Position numbers and translations under genes: made by a program
Notes under the pieces: generated by a model
The model's input: only the letters and a program-made list of their open reading frames with translations
The model's database searches: none
What the model was told of the DNA's origin: nothing
Shown: positions 11,594-20,600 of the stretch, in pieces
Layout of the letters: each line of letters starts with the position of its first letter
Numbering within the stretch: position 1 is the first letter of the stretch
NCBI GenBank assembly: GCA_000149265.1
Contig: CH002364.1
Coordinates: forward strand, 261,851-325,850
DNA length: 64,000 bases
Source: Ciona savignyi
Lineage: Eukaryota > Chordata > Ascidiacea > Phlebobranchia > Cionidae
Reading direction: 5' to 3'

Positions 11594-12123
11594 ATGTTCA
11601 AGCTTGCCATCGTTCTTGTATTCATCTGCGGCCAACTGGCCCCATCTAACGCCGCACTCCGTAGCCTCGTAAGAGTCGGTGCGAAGGTCGTCGACGGACT
11701 TCTGCCAGTTGTCTCCAAACTTGGACCCCATGTGCCCACTGGTGACTACGTCCACAACAACCCAGACTGGAGCTTGTGGCGCAGAAAGAGATGGAACCAA
11801 CAACCAAGCAGCGAAGCCGATATGCTCGGTACGTTTAATATGCACATACTGTTTCTTTTGTATGTATGATGTTGAATGATAATTTTATTTTTTCAAGCAT
11901 CATACACTTTCAGATTAAAACATATTACCGGCTACAAATGGCCTGTATTTATTGCAATGTTCTCTGATGTTTGTAGGTAATGTAAGATTAGTTTTTTTTA
12001 AGACACTTCGTCGCTTAAACCAGTGCAGTATTTTACACTTCGTATTAAACAAAACCTTTAATTCTCTGTGCAGAAGACGCTTTGGAAGCCGAAGTCATGG
12101 AAGCTCTTATGCAAGAACAATAA
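11594..12123 (+). CDS. Secreted cationic peptide precursor (antimicrobial-like), copy 2
   Basis: Exons 11594-11828 and 12074-12123 join at phase 1 (CTCG/GTACGT and CTGTGCAG/AAG) into a 94-residue precursor with the same parts as copy 1: signal peptide 1-20, basic helix-like 21-44, Trp/Arg-rich 59-68, acidic tail 79-94. Only residue 8 differs between the copies. The start is fixed by the signal peptide and by a TATA-like box 60 bp upstream. The 3' UTR appears to contain an intron (donor GTAAGTT near 12145, acceptor TTTACAG ending 12245) and an AATAAA at 12294. The mature peptide would probably act extracellularly or in hemocyte granules. That role is inferred from the architecture, not from a catalytic motif. 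Confidence 0.87.
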
Positions 12124-12143
12124 ATCCAACCAATTTTGATAAA

Positions 12144-12245
12144 CGTAAGTTAGAATCCAACTACCATATAACTTACAAACATAAAATATCGACCCTTTTC
12201 TTTTATAGAGGAAAATCACAATTTTAAACTATTGTTTATTTACAG
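12144..12245 (+). other. Probable 3' UTR intron of peptide gene copy 2
   Basis: After the stop at 12121-12123, GATAAAC/GTAAGTT gives a strong donor, and TTTATTTACAG/GACATGAC a strong acceptor. The mirror sites exist in copy 1 (about 9088-9190). Confidence 0.55.
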
Positions 12246-12293
12246 GACATGACAACAACTGATCAAATTGTATCTTCTTATAAACAATATAAT

Positions 12294-12299
12294 AATAAA
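12294..12299 (+). terminator. Polyadenylation signal of peptide gene copy 2
   Basis: AATAAA about 170 bp after the stop codon. The inverted counterpart, TTTATT, lies at 9034-9039 for copy 1. Confidence 0.5.
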
Positions 12300-14056
12300 A
12301 TATAAGAAAAATGAATATTGTTTCAATTTAAGGATCGGTTTATACAGTTATACGAATCGATTGTTTAGTTTGAGCGCTGTCAGGATTAATAGAGCTGTTA
12401 TGGGGCACATAAACGTTATAGGACGTTGCGAGTTAGCACAACCACTAAAAAGTCATTGTTTATCATTTGCAATTTTTAATAAATTGTATTTGAGATTTTG
12501 ACATTTAATACACTAGAACCTACTAATATTTATAAATATACGGTAAGATAATATTAATGTGTTATCTTAGTAAATGCAAAAATGCGGGAGATATGGCACA
12601 GGGCACACATGATTACAGGGCACAAAAAAACTGTCTGGAATCCTGCACGTATTACTGCAGGGACAGTAATCGGCAACCTTTTAAATGCAGTGTGCCAGTT
12701 TATGATCATATCATAATGAAAGCAACTTCGTGAGCCAAACATCGGTGTTTACGTTTTGTATATGCAACTACCTAATTTAAATATAAGTAAGCGAAAAAGG
12801 AAAAATTTATTATTAGTCATATTATAGACAGTTAAAGTGTCCACATTGTTTTAGCTCAGATTTTGCGCGCGTCAAATCAAGCGGCGTGACATAAAAAAAA
12901 CCTTTCAAATGCCCTTTGTGGCACGCGTGCCAGGTGTTGCCTGCCCGATGAAATAGTATTACAGAAACATGGTGAACTTGTTCGTTTTTTTATTTTTACA
13001 AGAGCGAAAATGCTTTGATTTCCATTAATAGCCTGTAAGAATACCTTAGTTTCAACTGTCTGCAGATTATGTTTTTGCCAACTGCTGATCTTCTGCAAGT
13101 GGCGCTAGACTACGAATAACGAACCAAACAAAACCGGAAATTATCTGATCCTTCGACACACTGTATGTGTTTTCATGAATACAAGTCTAGGCACTGTATA
13201 TTACTTCCTTAAAGGGGAACTGAAGTAAATTTTAAGAATATCTTAATAAATGGGAAAAAATACGCTGATTTCAAAAATCAAATCAGTTTCTTCCAATATT
13301 GTTTTGTTAAAGAGTTATGAACAAATATGCATTTTATTTTATGTTAGGGGATTTCCCGTATTACGTCACTGACGTTGTTGAGATTTCGTGCCTATATGCA
13401 TTGTATACAATCATGTGCCAGTTTAGAGGTGAATTAGTAACATAAGCGCCTGCAGGAGCGTTGTATTTTCATTTTTTTATGGAGACTTAGCATAACACTT
13501 GTCATATAGCCTAACTGAACCAATGTACCTGCGTGACAGCTTACCTTAAGCGCGGTCATTAAGGCCTGCACGATCCTGGACCTAAGCTGAATGCTGAGGT
13601 ATACAGGTCTCGTATTTATATGACTTTAGAATAATAAGTCTTAGCAATTTATATCATAAATCATAGAAGTGAAGGCAGAACAAGAAAACTAGAACAGGAG
13701 GCAGTAAATTGTAACTGCCAGCAATTTATAGAAATAAACCAGCCATCAATCAAAGATCAGACTATGCGGTGGGAACAGCCTATTTTTTTTCATGATTGTT
13801 GCTTTTCAATATATAGCCATAATCTGCAACGTTCAGACTAGTCAATGATTGTTGGATCAACCCCTAGGCTACAAACTGAGAGTGTAGAGAGATTTGGTAT
13901 ACATATGCATAGAAGTTTTAACAAATTTCTTTTGTTTTCTTCATTTCTAGAGTAAATTTAAGTTAATGTTGTTACACTAAAATCGATGACAGTTTTCAGC
14001 ATTCTGGCATGGATGAAAGAAGTTTTATTGTACACAATAAAACAACACAAATTTAG

Positions 14057-14341
14057 TCATGTGCGTTTGAACCAAGGAAAACGTCTGAAAGTATTTTTGA
14101 AGATGCAAGCCCCAAAGAAGAAAATGTTTATTTAGAAACATTACCTATTGACATGACTTGGTGCCGTTGCAAAAACTGTATTCTTATGGACACACCGCAA
14201 GAATGTTTATGCTGCATGAATGTACATGCATTTGTGCACAAAATAATGCCAGACTGGACTTGCATTACTAAAAGTCCTTATTTTTCAATTATCCGCTTGG
14301 ATAAAGAAGTTCTTGAAGTTGCACTTGATGTACTGGGTTGA
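14057..14341 (+). CDS. P2X7-ballast-like cysteine domain ORF of the transposon
   Basis: An open frame begins after an AG acceptor-like site (14055-14056) and runs to the TGA at 14339-14341; an internal ATG lies at 14153. The conserved part is WCRCKNC, then ECLCC, then CITKSPYF and LDKEVLEVAL. This spacing of cysteines, followed by CITxSPxF, matches the zinc-coordinating C-terminal (ballast) domain known from P2X7 receptors and from many invertebrate stand-alone proteins. It stops shortly after this motif, earlier than in P2X7, so a further exon may be missing. It overlaps the THAP ORF antisense. Its role in the transposon is unknown. Confidence 0.72.
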   Translation, partial: SCAFEPRKTSESIFEDASPKEENVYLETLPIDMTWCRCKNCILMDTPQECLCCMNVHAFVHKIMPDWTCITKSPYFSIIRLDKEVLEVALDVLG

Positions 14342-14661
14342 TCACTATGTTTAAAATCATAATCAGAAAAATTTAAAATTGTTGGAACTGTATTTTTCAC
14401 CAAGTGGTTTGTTTTCATCATCTTGGCTACTCCATTGGAGTCAAATACAATTTTACTATGATAATCCTTGTCACAAATATGTGCACTACACACTGCGGTT
14501 CTTTTTCCAGGTAGTTTAGAACGCTTGCATTGTTGTATCCATTGCTTCAACCGTTTTTTGTCGTTGTGAGGAAATCGATGGAAGTGCACAGGTGGATTGG
14601 AATTTCGTGTACTGTAATAGGAATTTGTACATCCTGGAGCAAAACAATATACTCCAATCAC
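14278..14661 (-). CDS. THAP-domain protein fragment of the transposon
   Basis: A 127-residue open frame begins with a clear THAP zinc finger: C6-x4-C11, a central Trp (W41), C58-x2-H61, and an AVPTIF-type box (TVPTILNF, 91-98). THAP domains bind DNA and sit at the N-terminus of Kolobok and P-type transposases, where they recognise the element ends. After residue 98 the protein runs into a Ser/Thr-rich tail and stops; the catalytic part is absent. The ORF ends 64 bp inside the oppositely oriented zinc-binding ORF. Either this is a truncated transposase or the rest lies in unrecognised exons. Confidence 0.85.
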   Translation of the reverse strand: MIGVYCFAPGCTNSYYSTRNSNPPVHFHRFPHNDKKRLKQWIQQCKRSKLPGKRTAVCSAHICDKDYHSKIVFDSNGVAKMMKTNHLVKNTVPTILNFSDYDFKHSDQPSTSSATSRTSLSKRIIEK

Positions 14662-15389
14662 TCTTTCTTCCTTCTCAGTGGCTTAACTTTAGGCATTTTA
14701 CAATATCTAATAAAAAGAACTAAATTAGAAATGTGGTATATTCTTATTAACTTATTTGGGTAGTTAAGTAAAGATCTATTATATATATTCTTCACTTACT
14801 TATCTGAGTGCTTGCTGTGTACTTATTATCAGACTACACATCAGCTACTCAACTGTGGATTAACTGTTTTTTGCAATAAGTGGTATTCTCAACCAGTAGG
14901 CTAATGCTCAGTTTCAATAACAGCAGACATTAAATGCACCACATACACAACAGCAAAACATTATACAAACAGCCAAGGTAAACCATGAAAGAAATAGGCT
15001 TTTCCCACCGCATAGTCTAGCCTTTGCCTAATGGCTGGTTTATTTCTATAAATTGCTGGCAGTTACAGTTTAATGCATTCTGTTATAGTTTTCTTGTTCT
15101 GTTTTTTTTCACTTTTATTATTTATGATATAAATTGCTAAGACGTATTATTCTAAAGTCATTTAAATACGAGACCTGTATACCTCAGCATTCAGCTTAGG
15201 TCCAGGACCGTGCAGGCCTTAATGACCGCGCTTAAAGTAAGCTGTCACCATGTACATTGGTTCAGTAAGACTATATGACAAGTGTTATGCTAAGTCTCCA
15301 TAATAAAAACGAAAATACAGCGCTCCTGCAGGCGCTTCTGTTACTAATTCACCTCTAAACTGACACATGATTGTATACAATGCATATAG

Positions 15390-15954
15390 GGGTAAGCACT
15401 TAATGTACATCAAACTGAGGCTACAGCTGATCGACTTTTGTGACGTCATACAGTAGCTTATGGGAACTCCTGATGTATTATGGGTAATTTTTTTCCTAGG
15501 AGAGAGTTGTTCATGCGAAACGACAAGTAACTTGTGGAAACACATGGTGTATTGTGGATTATATCTACCGGTATATATCTAGCGCGCTTCTGTATGAAGA
15601 TTTCAAAGCATTTCGAAATGTGATGGGTGCTAAACCAAATGCTGGGTATTCAGTGGTGTGCTTAGTCTATGCACTGCACACACTATTTATTCTATGAAAC
15701 TGCACACACTATTTGCGTGAAAACTAACTCTAAGCCTGAACCCCAACCCTAACGCTAATCTCTACCTGAACACCAATCCTAACCCAATCAGTCAACCATG
15801 GGGTTATTGTGCATTGGTATTGATATAATACCGTATGACGGTACTGTATGACGTCACACTGTACCGTATGACGGTACTGTATGACGTGCTACTGTATGAC
15901 GTCACAAATGTCGATCAGCTGTAGCCTCAGTTTGATGTACATTAAGTGCTTACC
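15390..15954. mobile_element. 565-bp element nested in the Kolobok right terminal repeat
   Basis: The ends GGGTAAGCACTTAATGTAC and GTACATTAAGTGCTTACC form inverted repeats of about 65 bp that include GCTACAGCTGATCGAC and GACGTCATACAGTA. The element is flanked by an exact 8-bp duplication, GCATATAG (15382-15389 and 15955-15962). The left Kolobok repeat (near 13395) shows the uninterrupted sequence. An 8-bp duplication suggests a hAT-type MITE. The interior repeats GTACTGTATGACG several times and has no ORF. Confidence 0.85.
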
Positions 15955-16372
15955 GCATATAGGCACGAAATCTCAACAACGTCAGTGACGTAATACGGGA
16001 AATCCCCTAACATAAAATGAAATACATATTTGCTCATAACTCTTTAACCAAAAAATATTGAAAGAAACTGATTTGATTTTTGAAATCAGCGTATTTTTTT
16101 CCATTTATTAAGATATTCTTAAAATTGACTTCAGTTCCCCTTTAAGACAATTTTAGCCGAAGAAGACACTCGTACCACGCGTTGGACAAAGAATATACAA
16201 CATTTGAAGTGATCCAATTGAAAAAATAAGTACATGTTTAACATTTTTCGAAAGCAAAGTAACATAAGACAAAAATAGATTAAAATATGAAAATTTTTTT
16301 GACATAACTAAACTAATATGATTATTTGTGTCAAAATTGTTGTAGGAGTGGGACACGTATATATAATATCAA

Positions 16373-17228
16373 TATTGTTTTCGCGCTTAGGTTTGGCGGC
16401 CGAGTCCGATATTTTTACTTAATTATATAATTGTTTAAATTACGTGTTTCAACGACTGTTGGGTTTTCCGTTTTTCCTGTTATTGTGCCGTGATTTGGCT
16501 CGTTTTCCATTTTTTAATACTGGGGCAAAACAATATTGAAACTAAAATGAATTAATAGAAAGTACAAAACTTTGGGAGTTAAACACAATTTAAATACCGG
16601 CTATTGTTGCCACTGAAAAGCGATTCTTACAACGATTGTTCTGACATAAAGAAGGCTGAACGCACATAATATCAATTGTTGTATCACAATACCAGAGAAC
16701 TTTTGCTTCTTTATCGAGCCATTGTGATCTCATAATCGAGGCAGAAATGAAACTCGAGAGTTTTGATAATAAACAACTCAAGGGAAGCTACAACGTTTCG
16801 TGGCTTTCTTGGAGTGCTTTGTTAGTTCAATACGAGAGACGTATTTTATGCATTAATATTTCAGGTTTTTATTCAGTATTTTACGTTTCTTTATCGATTC
16901 TTAGTTTTTTTATTGAATAAATTCACATATTTTCAAGCTGTTAGTTTGTTACATTTAACGATATATTATTACAGTTGGTGCAATTTAGACTTTGCTTTAT
17001 TGGAGGGTTTACGGTTAGGTTGGTTTTATACCCCTGGTGGTGTGAGGCCAAATTAACAACTATTTGCAAGGTATTGAGGCCTTAGGAACAATTGTTACTA
17101 ACCCGCCAAATTATTTAAGTACAATAAATTAAAACGTGCATGAAAGCCCACTAAATAAATATTTTAATTTAAGTTTATTTAGATAACACTACTGTGTTGT
17201 ATGAAAGCGTTGATTATATATATACCTA
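16373..17228. other. Non-coding region between palindrome and coiled-coil gene
   Basis: AT-rich sequence without a supported exon or recognisable repeat. It would contain the promoter and 5' UTR of the coiled-coil gene. Confidence 0.4.
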
Positions 17229-17686
17229 CGTTGCCTACTTTAAGCCACGGTATTGATCTTAATTTGGAATACGTTTCCTGAATACAAGACATCGTTATGT
17301 ATATGCAGTCGCCTCAAGCAAATGATCCGCACCAGGTAAGATAAAGTAAAGAAAACGGATCGTCTTAATACTTTAGTTTTAGTTTAATTTAACATATTTT
17401 ATTTTTTTCGTTTTTTTATACATTCAAGTATAATGGCCTAATTATTTAAAATCGACAAGACAAAATGGAACGGTTCTCTTTACTTAATACTATTCGTTTA
17501 TTGCAAACTTTAAATTTGTTAACGTTGTAGAAGTGTAATTGGCTTAACTGCATCTGGCAATTAACTTATAATTAATAATTTGGACTTAAATGTACAGCAA
17601 TTTTGATAAAAAAAAACATTTTTCAGTTTCATATTGAATTCATAAATTTAAACACCATATTGAACTTATTCATTGCGAAATCGGAT
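17229..17686 (+). repeat. 458-bp duplicated block, left copy
   Basis: Nearly identical to 18762-19219 at a constant offset of 1533 bp (one mismatch noticed, near 17247). It includes the first coding exon of the coiled-coil gene. The other copy starts exactly at the end of a 100-N gap, so an assembly artefact is likely. Confidence 0.9.
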
Positions 17687-20600
17687 GTTTTATTAACGAT
17701 TTGTTCTGCATGTTTGTTATAACTTGTACTGACATCTTAGAGGGAAAACAGCGCGATAACAGCTTCCGGGTGCCACAATGCTACTAGCACATCCGCGGCG
17801 CCTTTGATTGGAACTCCGACTCGATACGCTAAGACGTAATCCTTTGATCGGCGCTCGGGCTTGCCCAGCCGGCGAACCGCACGCGCTCGGAGAGATTAAA
17901 ATGAAATTTAATTAAGTTGTCATCTCTTTAGCAGTGGTGAAGAGTATCTTCGTACCACAACGACACAAAAACGACTTAACCACGCTTGCATTGTTTGTAC
18001 ACATAAAGAAGTAGTGAACAAATTAGACAGACAAGCTCTAATAAACACATTTGTGTCTGCCAACGCGATACGAAAAAATACCTTTGCGTAAGGATTGTGT
18101 TTATTGTGTAGTTGTTTTTTTGATGTTTTCGTTCTTTTTCAATAAATTGAGTAGCTCGTTTGCTATGTTAGTAAACGTGTGCAACACAGGTTTAAAAGGA
18201 TTGCGTCAGTTTACCGTAAGCAGTAGCGTAAAGTACGCACGCACGGCCTAACGATTAAACAAAAACATAAAAATTATTTATATATAAATATATATAAAAT
18301 ATATATTGCGCCAACGACGCGTGCAGAGTAGGCCAGCCTAACTTGGCATTTTGCCAGGATATGCAGCATCACCTGATTTTTACCTGTTTCGATCATCGAA
18401 TCGTCTACAATAATTGCCTATCTGCACTACAATGCATCGCAATGGGAGAACAAAGCGTTTTTTTGTGTTAACATGCAGGTTAATTCCTAGTGTTCTGGCG
18501 ATCAGGATTTTTTACGATCATTAAAATCCTTGCAGATCAGATCTGAAACGCGTCCAAAAAACGATTATTTTCTGACGCGAAAATGCAAACTATGACAGAA
18601 ATTTAGTTCTTTACAGCCATTAAACTTTACAGCCATTAAATGGTTATTCACACTTCTTAAGNNNNNNNNNNNNNNNNNNNNNNNNNNNNNNNNNNNNNNN
18701 NNNNNNNNNNNNNNNNNNNNNNNNNNNNNNNNNNNNNNNNNNNNNNNNNNNNNNNNNNNNNCGTTGCCTACTTTAAGCCCCGGTATTGATCTTAATTTGG
18801 AATACGTTTCCTGAATACAAGACATCGTTATGTATATGCAGTCGCCTCAAGCAAATGATCCGCACCAGGTAAGATAAAGTAAAGAAAACGGATCGTCTTA
18901 ATACTTTAGTTTTAGTTTAATTTAACATATTTTATTTTTTTCGTTTTTTTATACATTCAAGTATAATGGCCTAATTATTTAAAATCGACAAGACAAAATG
19001 GAACGGTTCTCTTTACTTAATACTATTCGTTTATTGCAAACTTTAAATTTGTTAACGTTGTAGAAGTGTAATTGGCTTAACTGCATCTGGCAATTAACTT
19101 ATAATTAATAATTTGGACTTAAATGTACAGCAATTTTGATAAAAAAAAACATTTTTCAGTTTCATATTGAATTCATAAATTTAAACACCATATTGAACTT
19201 ATTCATTGCGAAATCGGATCACGTTGATAAATATTTGTTTAACGAGAACTGTACATCGAGTGTACCGTATTCAAACAACCCACATAGATAATATCTACGC
19301 TTTAATTATAACAAAAATACAAAACAATATGGGCTGAACATTTCTTATAGTGCATGATTATTTTCACAGTTCGACCTTACAAGGATTTTTTCGAGCTTCG
19401 ATCGAAATTTGTCCAGTCCCCAATACAACCAAATCTGGCAGGTCGGGCTACCATATTTATCTTACAATATTTGAACGGTCTCCGTGGTGATAGTTTGATA
19501 AACCACACCAGAGTATTGACTTTGTATAAGGCATTGACTTCGAAAGCAAATATATTGCTCTCAGGTCACTAATGCTGTCGTTGTATGTATGACTTGCCGG
19601 TTGACTGAGTAACTTATGGGTCGGAAGCAAACCGTGTCTATGGCAAGGAACTTGGCGGAAGTCGCCCGAACCCGGCGAATTAATAATTTAAACAAAAATT
19701 CTAACAATGTCTTCATCGTTCACACACTGTAAAAGCTAATCAGGTCTTCCGACGATTGCCCTTTACACCCTTTCTTTAAATTGTTAGGTCGTAAGAGCAG
19801 AGACTGGCTAACTCAAATCGCCCCATTGTATTCAAACGTTTGTGTAGGCTTAGTGCCGTTAACTATATAACCTTTATGCAAGTCTTGGGCCCTAAAAACT
19901 AATAGGATATTTAATAGGAAACCCATCAAGGGGGTTATCGCACGGGCAATCGGCAGATTATCTCACGCCCACCGTCGGGTTACCGGAGCTATTGCAGTGT
20001 GTTGTGTATGATACACACATTCTTTCAATTTAGTAGAACCCATTAATTTGCTGGGTTTAGGCAATTTCCGTTAAGTGCCTTGCCAAAGACACAGATCGAC
20101 TAGCTAGCGACCAGTTTTAAATATGAAAACCTTCGGCTGAAAGGCGACAGACTAACTCACCAGACCAAGCTGTCGGACTAATATGATAAATGTCTGGTTG
20201 GTTTTGGAATTCCTTAAAAACATAAGCACAGTCCAACCTACATTATTTTTTTTAATTTGGCAACACTGCATTTTTAATTAGGAATTACGTCACTCTGGAA
20301 AAGAATTGGACGATTATTACGAAATAAGTCGAAGCAGCACTTTCCAATTCAAGGACGATTATGACGTCATAAAGAAAACAGAGCGATTGAATGAAGCATT
20401 ACGCGAAAGGTATTACACGGCACTAGCAACGAAAAAGAAGCACGAAGAGGACAGAGATAATTATTTTCAGGTACATTTTTAGGTTAATTTCCAGTTGGTT
20501 TACCGCATGCATAATAATTACACTTTTTAAGCAACCTTTAATGATGTTGTGTCTGTCCAAATTAAATAAGATTTTCATGGTTATCCCTTTTAATTAGAAA

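Larger units (their letters stand above)
13213..16141. mobile_element. Kolobok-type DNA transposon with long terminal inverted repeats
   Basis: The ends are AGGGGAACTGAAGT and its complement, flanked by TTAA at 13209-13212 and 16142-16145. The empty site is visible at 8400-8420 and 10780-10800, which proves the insertion. Inverted repeats extend about 580 bp inward on the left (to about 13797) and about 1.16 kb on the right (from about 14980, enlarged by a nested insertion). TTAA target duplication together with a THAP-domain ORF is the signature of the Kolobok superfamily; that assignment rests on known family features. No long transposase core is visible in 2.9 kb, so this copy is probably defective. 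Confidence 0.88.
8183..16372. repeat. Large palindrome carrying the two peptide genes
   Basis: The left arm (8183 to about 10530) is the inverted copy of the right arm (about 10815 to 16372, minus the 13213-16141 insertion). Matching landmarks: TGTCCCACTCC near 8203 pairs with its complement near 16350; exon 1 at 9506-9740 pairs with 11594-11828; exon 2 at 9210-9259 pairs with 12074-12123; the AAACCGCAGTAAAGATATACC block near 10230 pairs with 11085-11110. The ~285-bp centre is a further copy of a module found in both arms (8470-8720, 12960-13205). Non-coding parts differ by small indels; the exons are almost identical. Confidence 0.9.
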
